A stretch of 24,305 nt of DNA from an uncultured Campylobacter sp. (GCF_937959485.1 NZ_CALGPY010000008.1:1-24305), one strand, 5' to 3'. Positions 9,557-16,765 are shown, numbered from the stretch's first letter. Notes: generated by a model from the sequence alone, not told the origin. Translations and numbers: made by a program.

Positions 9557-10261
9557 ATGAAATTTTTAGACCGCTTGGGCGTGGATAGGAGCAGCTTTAT
9601 TGATCTGTTTTCGGCGTGTTTGGGTTGCGGCGCAAGTGCGCAAGAGGCGGGCTCGAAGCTGATCGTAAAGAGCAGGCGCCGGTCTGTGGATCTAAAGCGC
9701 GGCGAGATCAGTTTCGGCGATGATGCGCCGCGCGCTATCTGGTATATCGGCAGCGAAGCGAGCAGTAGCCACACGTAGCTGTGGAGGTACGAGAACATAA
9801 ACCGTCTAGGTAAGCGGCTGCTTGCCCTTGCGCGAGATGTGCGCGACTTCGGCTTGTGGCACGGGCTAGCCGCGCTTAGCACGCCCAAGCTCGCACTAAG
9901 CGCGGAGATAAACGGCCACGCTCTAAGCGCGATCGCGTGCGGATTATCGCAGGAACCGGTATGTTACTACCGCTGTCCGCACGCAGGCGGAGCAGTGTTT
10001 GTGGCGTTCGCGGCGGGCGAGCGCGTGAGCTCCGATGGCACGATCAAGCTCAGCATGGATGCAAGGGGGCTAATCTCTTTAGCGCGCGATTACACAGGCG
10101 CGTTTCAGCTAAATCACGCCGTTTTATCGGGGGCGCTTTTACTTAGAAATGGCACGAAATTTAGCGAAGCGGCGGGCAAGATCGTAGCAAATTTTAAAAA
10201 TGACGCAGTTTTTTCGTTTGATAATTTGGGGCGGCTAAGCGAGGTAGAATTCGCCGTATAG
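9557..10261 (+). pseudogene. DUF6882-like gene broken by one in-frame TAG
   Basis: A 235-codon frame starting at ATG 9557 with a good Shine-Dalgarno AAGGAG (9547-9552), interrupted only by TAG at 9776-9778. The frame then continues unchanged to the stop at 10261. Read through, the sequence is 'ISFGDDAPRAIWYIGSEASSSHT*LWRYENINRL', followed by 'GHALSAIACGLSQEPVCYYRCPHAGGAVFVAF'. From memory this matches the DUF6882 pattern (ISFG..., G(T/S)ES...TWLWAWAN..., YYR.P..GGA.F), in which the stop falls on the conserved Trp: TGG to TAG, a single base change. Both halves keep similar composition and conserved-looking residues, so the lesion seems recent. The function of DUF6882 is unknown; it is usually a small cytoplasmic protein. 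The downstream half has a GTG at 9839 but no Shine-Dalgarno, so restart is unlikely. A sequencing error or stop-codon readthrough are alternatives. Confidence 0.75.
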
Positions 10262-10262
10262 A

Positions 10263-10293
10263 GCCGCAAATATTGCGGCATGCATCTGCGGCT
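10263..10293. terminator. Possible terminator hairpin with alternative pairing
   Basis: Perfect 7-bp stem GCCGCAA (10263-10269) / TTGCGGC (10273-10279), loop ATA, two bases after the stop of the broken gene. The same 5' arm can alternatively pair as AGCCGCA (10262-10268) with TGCGGCT (10287-10293), followed by TTTG. The T-run is weak, so termination efficiency is uncertain. Confidence 0.35.
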
Positions 10294-10295
10294 TT

Positions 10296-10443
10296 GAAAT
10301 TTACGCCGTGAAATTCTGCTTCGTAAATTTTATATCGTAGAATTTTGCGCCTTGCAATTTCACTCGGTAAAATTTAGACTGCGAAACTCCGCCGTGCGAA
10401 ATCCTCTTAAAATTTTACGTTGCAAAATTCTGCCGCTAAATTT
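10296..10443. repeat. AATT-centred degenerate tandem array, period about 15 bp
   Basis: Eleven AAATTT-like cores follow one another with centres near 10299, 10313, 10327, 10342, 10357, 10372, 10386, 10401, 10412, 10427 and 10440. Ten successive intervals are 14, 14, 15, 15, 15, 14, 15, 11, 15 and 13 bases. Between the cores lie short GC-rich linkers such as TGCGCC or CTGC. A rough unit is GYRAAATTCTGCNNC. The array fills the space between the broken DUF6882-like gene and the convergent membrane-protein gene. It encodes nothing convincing. Confidence 0.75.
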
Positions 10444-10471
10444 ATGCCAAATCTCTAAATTTAAATCAAAA

Positions 10472-11215
10472 TCAGTCACCGTCGATGTCGAAGTCAAGAT
10501 GCTCTTTGAAATAAGCGCGCAGCCTGCGACGGTCGTTGCGACCGGGCGTGATCGCAAACCACAGCACGCGATCGTTCAGATCCTTGCCGCGGATCAGCAC
10601 GGTGTCGCGCAGCAAGATATCGTGAAAGTCGCCGTTTAGCCGCCATGACGAGAGCGCCTTGGCGAAGATAAAGATCACGACGCCAACGACCATTATCACG
10701 AATGCCATCCCCACGCGCTCGCTCATGGCGATACCGACTAGCCACAACACGATGACCGATCCGATTCCAAATGTAAAGAACTGCTCGTATTTTACGTAGC
10801 GGGAGTGGCTAAGCGCCGTGTAGCCGGTGCAGGTGCGCAAAAAGCCCGGCGTGAGCCTAACGTAGTCGATATTAAAGAGCAAAATTTCGCTCTTGCGCTC
10901 GTTTGAAACGAAAGTGATTGCATGGTCGTTAAATTTAAACAGCCCGCCGCCGTCGCGCCCCTGATACCAAGCTACGCCGGCGATCAAAAGCCCCAAAATC
11001 CCGCCTCCGCCGCGTCCGCGCCCGTTGTCTAAAAAAATTTCATCTAAATCAAGCCCGGCCGAAATTCCGTAAAAAAATATAAAGACCATCATCGCGATGA
11101 CGAAGATCACGATGAAGGAGTTGTCGTTTTTGACGCTAAATCCGCCTGCGCTCGCGGTTCGTGCGCCGCGGCTGCGAAGGGCGGCTTTGTAGTCTTTGGT
11201 GCTAAAAGTAGGCAT
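10472..11215 (-). CDS. Multi-spanning membrane protein of unknown function, possible bacterial PH-like segments
   Basis: 247 aa, not recognised. The start is supported by AAAGGAG seven bases upstream on the minus strand. Hydrophobic segments lie at about residues 33-53, 72-84 (weaker), 147-163 and 169-187, which suggests two pairs of helices. A Gly/Arg-rich loop (NGRGRGGGG, about 64-72) precedes the second. Between the pairs (about 90-145: FKFNDHAITFVSNERKSEILLFNIDYVRL) and after the last helix (about 191-245: LLRDTVLIRGKDLNDRVLWFAITPGRNDRRRLRAYFKEHL) are soluble stretches. Their rhythm recalls the small PH-like domains of bacterial membrane proteins (DUF304/bPH type); this is inference. It is convergent with the broken DUF6882-like gene, divergent from the lipoprotein at 11518, and has no operon partner. 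Composition resembles the housekeeping genes. Confidence 0.85.
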   Translation of the reverse strand: MPTFSTKDYKAALRSRGARTASAGGFSVKNDNSFIVIFVIAMMVFIFFYGISAGLDLDEIFLDNGRGRGGGGILGLLIAGVAWYQGRDGGGLFKFNDHAITFVSNERKSEILLFNIDYVRLTPGFLRTCTGYTALSHSRYVKYEQFFTFGIGSVIVLWLVGIAMSERVGMAFVIMVVGVVIFIFAKALSSWRLNGDFHDILLRDTVLIRGKDLNDRVLWFAITPGRNDRRRLRAYFKEHLDFDIDGD

Positions 11216-11460
11216 AAAGTCTCCTTTCTTTCGGGCTTGCGAAACTCTTTTGCGCTTTCAAAGCCCGTTTAAAACGGTGAAATTTTATAAAATTTCAGAT
11301 CAAATTCGGATTAAATTTTAAATTTGAAGAGGCTTTGAAATTTAAGCTGGTTTCAAATTTAAAGGATTTGAAATTTAGCCGCCTAGCTACGCTTAAAATT
11401 TACGCTTTCGCTCAAATTTATCAAAATTTAAACGCATAGCGGCGCCGAAAGATCGGAAAT

Positions 11461-11474
11461 TTAGCCCGGGCTAA
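11461..11474. promoter_or_regulatory. 14-bp perfect palindrome overlapping a -35 position, possible operator
   Basis: TTAGCCCGGGCTAA is its own reverse complement. Its right half ends 12 bases before the TATAAT box at 11487, so it covers the place where a -35 element would be. That position fits an operator. No regulator is identifiable, and 14-bp palindromes can also arise by chance. Confidence 0.35.
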
Positions 11475-11486
11475 ACCCCGTTTTTA

Positions 11487-11492
11487 TATAAT
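11487..11492 (+). promoter_or_regulatory. Sigma-70 -10 box for the lipoprotein gene
   Basis: Perfect TATAAT preceded by a T-run (TTTTTATATAATTACA), 25 bases before the ATG at 11518. A good Shine-Dalgarno AAAGGAG lies between (11507-11513). This would give a short leader. Confidence 0.65.
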
Positions 11493-11517
11493 TACACAAA
11501 ATTTTAAAGGAGAAAAA

Positions 11518-12036
11518 ATGAAAAAATTTCTAGCTTTGCTTTTTGCGGCGCTATTTTTCGTAGGTTGTGGACAGACTCAGCCGAAAGTGCCGATCGCAAG
11601 CGCGTATAAATTCAAGGGCATTACCTATTACCACTACCAAAACCATAATCCGAAAAAATTTGTCTATCAATCGCCGGAGGCGGTCGAGAAAAAGTACAAC
11701 GAGCAGCTTTTAGCGGCGTTAAAAGAGACGAACCTGCTGGATCAAAACTCTACCGATGAGCTTAAAATTACAATAAAGCACCACAGGGGCTTTACGGGCG
11801 AAGCTACTCCGTTTCCTAGCGATAGAATCGGTGGCATAGAGTTTATCTATGAGGTTAAACTGGTAAGAAATGGCCAAATTTTAAGAAGCTACGTGCAAAA
11901 TGACATTGAGCATTACGATCCGGGATTTTTCGGCAATATGAAAACCATAGCGTTGCAAAATACGGATGATAGCTATGAAAATGACGCGATCGCGGCCATG
12001 GTTAAGCGCTTAATGGAAATCATAAAGAAATTTTAG
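11518..12036 (+). CDS. Small lipoprotein of unknown function
   Basis: 172 aa with a lipoprotein signal: MKKF, a hydrophobic core, then FFVGC with the acylated Cys at residue 17. The start is set by AAAGGAG and a perfect upstream -10 box. The mature part (about 155 aa) has an alternating charged/hydrophobic pattern with 'DELKITIKHHRGFTGEATPFPSDRIGGIEFIYEVKLVRNGQILRSY', suggesting a compact beta-rich periplasmic domain of the kind seen in small assembly or envelope lipoproteins. No family is recognised. It appears monocistronic: upstream is a divergent gene, and downstream a long spacer leads to convergent prs. The other lipoprotein in the window (16794) shares the signal style but not the mature sequence. 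Location at the periplasmic face of the inner or outer membrane cannot be decided; there is no Asp at +2, so outer-membrane sorting is plausible. Confidence 0.85.
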   Translation: MKKFLALLFAALFFVGCGQTQPKVPIASAYKFKGITYYHYQNHNPKKFVYQSPEAVEKKYNEQLLAALKETNLLDQNSTDELKITIKHHRGFTGEATPFPSDRIGGIEFIYEVKLVRNGQILRSYVQNDIEHYDPGFFGNMKTIALQNTDDSYENDAIAAMVKRLMEIIKKF

Positions 12037-12710
12037 CGACCTGCTCAAGCGCAACGCACGCGCCGGTATTACATTTGATTAAACCATAAATAATTTTTGG
12101 CAGTTCGCGGGCTTTTAATCGCGGAATTGTAAAAATCTGCAGCGAGCTTGAGCGGTAAAATTTAAAGAAGCGGATCGCTTGCGGGCTGCCGACATATCGG
12201 CAGCCTCTCGCCAATAGAGCGGCGAAATTTAAAACGTAGTTTTGCACGATTTAGAGAATGCGAGTTTTGCAGAAGCTCAGCTGCACGGACAGATGGCGAA
12301 TGCGCAGCAATTATCATAAATTTAAAGCTTAGCGGTGCTATGCGATCTCACCAAATATATGGAAAATTTTACGGCAAATTTAAAACGCAGTCTCACGGAA
12401 TTTAATACGGCGGATTAAAATGCGGCTTGTAGCGGTTAGTGCGGTAAATTTACTTCGCAGTTGCAGTTAAAATTTCCGCCGCGCGGAGTAAATGTCGCGC
12501 AGAGTTAAATTTGCCGCATAGAAGCTAAATTTTGCGTCGCAGTTAAATCCACAATAGTCAAATCGGTAGCGAGCTCAAACGCTATAAATTTAGAGCCCGC
12601 CGCCGTAAGCGCTCGACTTAGGCTGAGCCGCGACCTATTACTACAAGACGACTATTTTACGCATTTTCGCGCCGTGTTTCAAACCGCGCAACGTTTTAAA
12701 TTTTAAAATT
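12037..12710. other. Non-coding spacer between convergent lipoprotein and prs genes
   Basis: About 670 bases with no supported gene. AAATTT-type words recur, for instance near 12448, 12472, 12492, 12509, 12529 and 12547 (intervals 17-24 bases), separated by GC-rich linkers. One strong hairpin (12184-12205) is listed separately. A short minus-strand open frame at 12020-12247 overlaps the end of the lipoprotein gene and is not convincing. Confidence 0.65.
12184..12205. terminator. Strong hairpin without T-run
   Basis: Perfect 9-bp stem GGCTGCCGA / TCGGCAGCC with a 4-base loop CATA, 147 bases after the lipoprotein stop. Neither side is followed by a T-run, so it is a poor intrinsic terminator. 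It may be a transcript-end stabiliser, a structured RNA element or chance. Only the structure is certain. Confidence 0.35.
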
Positions 12711-13640
12711 TTATTTGAATAAGCTGTTTACGCTCTCGTCGTGATATACTCGCCTTATGACCTCGCCGAAGAGCGGAGCGACGCTAATTACCTTGATGCG
12801 GTCGCTTTCCTGCTTTAGCGGGATCGTGTCGGTCACGACTAGGCCGTCCAGCGCGCCGCTTTCGATGCGCTCGTATGCCGGGCCGCTTAGCACGGCGTGC
12901 GTGCAAAACGCACTGACGCTCTTCGCGCCCTGTTCCTTAAACGCGCCCGCGGCCTTGACGATGGTGCCCGCGGTATCGATCATATCGTCGATTAGGATCA
13001 CGTCCTTGCCTGCGACATCACCGATGATGTTCATCACCTCGCTTTTGTTCGCCTCCTCGCGGCGCTTATCGACGATGACGAGATCGAGCGAGAGCTTTTT
13101 GGCAAAGCTTCTGGCGCGCGCGACGCCGCCCACGTCGGGGCTAGCGATGATCGGATTTTTTAAATTTTTCTCTTTCAGGTAGTCCAAAAATATCAGCGAG
13201 CCGTAGAGGTTATCGACCGGCACGTCGAAAAAGCCCTGTATCTGCCCCGCGTGCAGATCCATCGTGACGACGCGGTCGATCCCCGCCGTCTGCATCATAT
13301 TTGCCACGAGCTTCGCGCTGATTGGCACGCGCGGGGCTGCCTTGCGGTCTTGGCGAGCGTAGCCGAAGTAAGGCACGACCGCCGTGATCGAGTTCGCGCT
13401 GGAGCGCTTCAGCGCGTCGGTTAGGATCAGAAGCTCCATCAGATTGGAGTTTGCGGGCGCGCATGTGGGTTGGATGACGAAGACGTCCTTGCCGCGCACG
13501 CTCTCGCCGATCTGGACGCTGATTTCGCCGTCGCTAAAGGTTTTGATCGCGCACTCGCTAAGCGGCAGCGAGAGATATTTGGAGATTTTTTTGGCAAATT
13601 CGGGATTTGCGGTGCCGGAGAAAATTTTATATCCGCGCAT
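12711..13640 (-). CDS. prs: Ribose-phosphate pyrophosphokinase (PRPP synthetase)
   Basis: Makes PRPP from ribose-5-phosphate and ATP in the cytoplasm, for purine, pyrimidine, His, Trp and NAD synthesis. At 309 aa it has normal class I length. Seen in order: the flexible ATP-side loop with ARQDRK (95-100), the divalent-cation signature VTMDLHAGQIQGFFDVPVDN (125-144, with D128 and H130), catalytic-loop lysine and arginines at DKRREEANKS (191-200), and the PRPP/ribose-5-phosphate loop DVILIDDMIDTAGT (213-226). ATG is preceded by AAAGG seven bases upstream. It is a single minus-strand gene, convergent with the lipoprotein at 11518; dnaX lies upstream on the same strand but is separated by about 780 bases. 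Its product is the co-substrate of phosphoribosyltransferase-fold proteins such as the ComF-like protein at 17343, though ComF proteins may not use PRPP. Confidence 0.98.
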   Translation of the reverse strand: MRGYKIFSGTANPEFAKKISKYLSLPLSECAIKTFSDGEISVQIGESVRGKDVFVIQPTCAPANSNLMELLILTDALKRSSANSITAVVPYFGYARQDRKAAPRVPISAKLVANMMQTAGIDRVVTMDLHAGQIQGFFDVPVDNLYGSLIFLDYLKEKNLKNPIIASPDVGGVARARSFAKKLSLDLVIVDKRREEANKSEVMNIIGDVAGKDVILIDDMIDTAGTIVKAAGAFKEQGAKSVSAFCTHAVLSGPAYERIESGALDGLVVTDTIPLKQESDRIKVISVAPLFGEVIRRVYHDESVNSLFK

Positions 13641-14418
13641 TTTGATGACCTTTGGATTGAAATTTGCTCGAATTCTACACCAAAAGCGCTAAATTTTAGC
13701 TAATTCGCCCGCTGCGCTCGCGTAAAATTCATAAGCGAGCATCGCGGACCGCCGCACGTTTGCGAGATAAATTCTTTAAAATTTCAGGGCGGCTCGGCTT
13801 GCCGCGGTCTTATTCTGGCGAAATTTGGCTTTGACTTACGGCGCCCGCGTTTTTGTACGAGCAGCCGCGCAGATTGCGGGCAAAACCGTATCGTAAAGTT
13901 TGATGAAAGTCTGAGAGAGCGCATCAGGCGGGAGCACGGTACGGCTAAAGTCGTATCGCGGAGGGCAGGGTGCGGATGAGCGCGGAATTTTATATTTGCG
14001 ATACAGACAGGCAAAATTTTATCTTTGGAATCATAGTGAGCGCGCGTTTAAATTTAAATTTTGAGCTCGCATGGGACAGACTGCGCGGATACTTTGCAGC
14101 GCGCTAAATTTAGACTGCTACGGCGTATGAATTTTGGATCGCCAGCGCGGTTAAATTTGAAGCCTGCTTTGCTTTAGTGAAAATTTAGAGCTCACTTTGG
14201 CGATCAAATTTAAAGCTTGTTGTTTAGAGCTCAATCGCGCGCCGCAAAATTTTAAAATTTATCGTGCGACTTTAGTCTGCCATGTAAATTTAGACACCGC
14301 CTTTGCGCGCTTAAATTTTAAAATCGCACAGGCTTGCTTCGCCGCGTAAATTTCTATATCGTTTTCACTTACTTAAATTTAAAATCACGCGGCGCAGTGT
14401 AAATTAATTCACAGCGCG
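13641..14418. other. Non-coding spacer between dnaX and prs
   Basis: About 780 bases. The right half (about 14040-14410) carries AAATTT cores every 23-41 bases, often around 27, with GC-rich linkers (GCGCGC, CGCCGC). A minus-strand open frame at 13784-14014 would encode a 76-aa Arg-rich peptide with no recognisable domain and no clear Shine-Dalgarno. I regard it as chance. No terminator for dnaX stands out. Confidence 0.65.
13672..13677 (-). promoter_or_regulatory. Candidate -10 box for prs
   Basis: On the minus strand the sequence reads GTGTAGAATTC, giving a -10-like TAGAAT with an upstream TG. It lies 31 bases before the prs ATG at 13640. Confidence 0.4.
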
Positions 14419-16701
14419 CTATTCCGTGATTTTGGTGGGCTCGCCGAATAGCCTATTCATCTCGGAGATTAAAATTTCCTTGCCGTCCTGCGCGCCGTTT
14501 GCGAGCTCGGCGAGGCCTGCCTTGGCGGCGCGCACGCTCTTGCTTGTATCGCGGGGCTTTGCGGCGTAGTTTTGCGGATCGGTGGATCTTAACAGATCGT
14601 CTTTCTCCCCGCCGTCATCTCCTGAAGAAATTTCGGAATTTTGCAGCTTAGAATTTGAAGCGGAATTTTGCGAATTGGAATTCGTCGCGGAATTTCGCTG
14701 TGCAGAATTTTGCGTAGTAGAATTTTTCGAATTTTGCTGCTCGGAATTTCTTGCCACATCCGTTTGCAATTTTGCGGCTTGCGCCTCATTTGCGGCGGAA
14801 TTTATTTGCGGTGCACAGCTCTGCTCGCTCTCTTGCACGCCGGTTAAATTCCTATGATCTTGCTCGCCCGTTTGCGTAGATTCGGGATTTCCTTGCATGC
14901 TGCTAGAGGTGGGGCTTTCAGTAAAATTTTGCGACGCGGAATTTACAGGGCTTTGTGAGGTCGAATTTCTCGGGCGCGCAGTATTGGCGCTGGATTCGGA
15001 AGTCGCGCCTTGCGTAGAATTCTTGCTTTGTGTAGCGGTTGCGCCACCTGCGGAATTCCGATCGCGCTCGCTTTGGGCGGGATCATCGCCGTTTTGCGGC
15101 GCGCCTTGCTCAATCTTGATGGCCGCGCTCTCGCCGAAAAGCGATTTTAGCACGCTATTTATCGCTCGCGAGCCCTTGCGCAGGTACTCTCTGTCCTGTC
15201 CCTGCGCGCGAGAGAGCAGATACAGCGTGCCGCGCTCGAACTTTAAAAATTCCACGCACTTGCTAAATTTCTCGCCTAGATCGTAATCTCGGTCGTAAAT
15301 TTTGGCTAAAAAATTCTCGTAAATTTCATTTTGAGCGCCCGTTTTGACGGAAGAGTTAGAATTTTGCGCTTGCGCCGCCGCGCCCGGTTTGATCTCGCCG
15401 CTTGCGTCAGGACTTTGTTTTGCCGCACCGGAGTTTTGTGCCGAGCTTGCGGGGCGTTTTGCGCCTGCCGTAAAGCTAGGCACGTCGCTTGTCGCGCTAC
15501 CCTGGTCGCTCAGTGCAAAAGCCGCGCCGCCCGGTTCGTTATTTGGCGCAAATGACGCGCTTTGATTGGAATTCGATCTAAAATTCGGCGCGGAGCTTTG
15601 CGCATTTAAATTAGGCGCCGAAGCGGAAGGATAGCCTTCGCCTTGATCCAGGGATCTGCCGACCTCGATCAGCTCGTCGATCTCGCGTAGATTGACCGCC
15701 TCCATCATCATAAAAATTATCATAGAGATCGCGTAGGTGTTGTCCGGGCTGATGGCGAGCATGCTCTTAGCGCCCGCTAAAATGCGGAAAAACCGCTCAT
15801 ACATCAGCAGGCTAAATTTCGCGTCGCGTCGCAGGAATTTATCCTTTAAATTTGCTATCATCTCGTCGATTATCGTCTCGGCGTTGTAGTTTTCGACCTC
15901 TTTGATGATCTCGATCGCGCCCGCGCGGTCCTGGCGCAGCACGATGTCTAAAATTTCGCCAATTTTAGCGGGATCGAGCAAGCCCAACATATCGGCGATC
16001 GCGCGCTGCGTGATTCCTTCGCGGCTAAAGATAATCGCTTGATCAAGGAGCGTGAGCGTGTCTCGTAGCGAGCCCGAGCCGCTGCGCGCCAAAATTTCGA
16101 GCGCGCCCTCTTCGTAAGCGATGTTTTCGGTTTTTAAAATTTGCGCAAGGTGCGCTACGACGGCGCTTTTGGCGATCGGTCTGAAGCGAAAGTGCTGAGT
16201 GCGTGATAGCACTGTGACGGGAAGCTTGAGCGGATCAGTAGTCGCAAGGATAAATTTTACGTAAGCAGGCGGCTCCTCAAGCGTCTTTAAAAGCGCGTTG
16301 GAGGCCTCTTTGGTGAGCATATGCACCTCGTCGATGATAAAAATTTTAAAGCGCGCGCTTGCGGGATGATACTTCGTCTGCTCGATGAGCTCGCGGATAT
16401 CGTCGATCTTGCGGTGGCTGGCGGCGTCCATCTCGATAATGTCGATGTGGCGCCCCTCGTTTGCCATTACGCAGTTATCGCAGACCTCGCACGGCTTGCC
16501 GGTAGGGCCTTTATCGCATAAAAGCGCTTTGGCAAAAATCCTAGCCGTCGAGGTTTTGCCGCTGCCACGAAGTCCGCTGAAAAGATATGCGTGGCTCAGC
16601 CTGCCCGAATCCAGCGCGTGCGCAAGGCTTTTGGCGACGGCGTCTTGACCGATGAGCTGCTCGAAGCTTTTGGGTCTGTATTTTAAAGCGAGTGCTTGCA
16701 A
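14419..16701 (-). CDS. dnaX: DNA polymerase III gamma/tau subunit with an enlarged low-complexity linker
   Basis: Clamp-loader ATPase subunit of the replicative polymerase. The start taken is TTG at 16701: AAAGGAG lies five bases upstream and the resulting MQALALKYRP is the typical N-terminus. An in-frame TTG at 16731 would add ten unlikely residues. Seen: Walker A GLRGSGKTS (43-51), zinc cysteines C62, C71, C74 and C77, Walker B IIDEVHML (122-129), the SRT arginine-finger motif (166-168), and a collar domain to about 355. A first Ser/Ala/Asn-rich linker (about 357-455) follows, then a small folded domain (about 458-530, EIYENFLAKIYDRDY...). A second Asn/Ser/Gln/Thr-rich linker runs about 535-695 and leads to a short C-terminal piece. 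At 760 aa it is, from memory, about 250 longer than C. jejuni DnaX, mainly from the linkers. No clear gamma/tau slippery site was seen. It is divergent from the lipoprotein at 16794. Confidence 0.95.
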   Translation of the reverse strand: MQALALKYRPKSFEQLIGQDAVAKSLAHALDSGRLSHAYLFSGLRGSGKTSTARIFAKALLCDKGPTGKPCEVCDNCVMANEGRHIDIIEMDAASHRKIDDIRELIEQTKYHPASARFKIFIIDEVHMLTKEASNALLKTLEEPPAYVKFILATTDPLKLPVTVLSRTQHFRFRPIAKSAVVAHLAQILKTENIAYEEGALEILARSGSGSLRDTLTLLDQAIIFSREGITQRAIADMLGLLDPAKIGEILDIVLRQDRAGAIEIIKEVENYNAETIIDEMIANLKDKFLRRDAKFSLLMYERFFRILAGAKSMLAISPDNTYAISMIIFMMMEAVNLREIDELIEVGRSLDQGEGYPSASAPNLNAQSSAPNFRSNSNQSASFAPNNEPGGAAFALSDQGSATSDVPSFTAGAKRPASSAQNSGAAKQSPDASGEIKPGAAAQAQNSNSSVKTGAQNEIYENFLAKIYDRDYDLGEKFSKCVEFLKFERGTLYLLSRAQGQDREYLRKGSRAINSVLKSLFGESAAIKIEQGAPQNGDDPAQSERDRNSAGGATATQSKNSTQGATSESSANTARPRNSTSQSPVNSASQNFTESPTSSSMQGNPESTQTGEQDHRNLTGVQESEQSCAPQINSAANEAQAAKLQTDVARNSEQQNSKNSTTQNSAQRNSATNSNSQNSASNSKLQNSEISSGDDGGEKDDLLRSTDPQNYAAKPRDTSKSVRAAKAGLAELANGAQDGKEILISEMNRLFGEPTKITE
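14627..14750 (-). repeat. AATT-centred repeat inside the dnaX linker
   Basis: AATT cores have centres near 14630, 14638, 14653, 14665, 14674, 14680, 14692, 14707, 14722, 14731 and 14746. From 14638 on, all intervals are multiples of three (15, 12, 9, 6, 12, 15, 15, 9, 15), so the frame is kept. On the coding strand the core reads AAATTC, giving repeated Asn-Ser (QNSAQRNSATNSNSQNS). More copies lie near 14926, 14941, 14965, 15019 and 15055. The unit resembles the intergenic array at 10296-10443: both contain CAAAATTCTGC. Confidence 0.75.
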
Positions 16702-16722
16702 AATTTCTCCTTTGATCTTACA

Positions 16723-16742
16723 ATGATACAAAAAAATCTATA
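16723..16742 (-). promoter_or_regulatory. Candidate dnaX promoter
   Basis: On the minus strand, TATAGA (16737-16742) is followed by a T-run and TATCAT (16723-16728). Either could serve as a -10 box. The first gives a leader of reasonable length before the AAAGGAG at 16707-16713. The choice between them is uncertain. Confidence 0.3.
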
Positions 16743-16759
16743 AATTTTAAATTTAGTGC

Positions 16760-16765
16760 TACAAT
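16760..16765 (+). promoter_or_regulatory. -10 box for the lipoprotein-comF transcript
   Basis: TACAAT lies 28 bases before the ATG at 16794, in the 92-base divergent spacer shared with dnaX. Confidence 0.5.

Larger units (their letters stand above)
11216..11517. other. Divergent promoter spacer
   Basis: 302 bases between the minus-strand membrane-protein gene and the plus-strand lipoprotein gene. The middle is a run of AAATTT words. The right end holds a perfect palindrome and a consensus -10 box, both listed separately. The promoter of the minus-strand gene could not be placed with confidence. Confidence 0.6.

Noticed and set aside
9839..10261. Independent 140-aa gene starting at GTG 9839
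   Set aside because: In the same frame as the 9557 gene and continuous with it across one TAG; no Shine-Dalgarno, so better explained as the rear half of a pseudogene.
10296..10443. CRISPR array
   Set aside because: Units are only about 15 bp and degenerate, with no long identical repeats or unique spacers of about 30 bp, and no cas genes nearby.
13784..14014. 76-aa minus-strand open frame between prs and dnaX
   Set aside because: No Shine-Dalgarno, Arg/Pro/Ser-rich product without a domain, and it lies in repeat-like spacer DNA.
14582..15286. Plus-strand open frames opposite the dnaX linker rich in Glu, Phe and Cys
   Set aside because: They are the complement of the Asn/Ser-rich linker codons (AAATTC read as GAATTT) and have no start signals.
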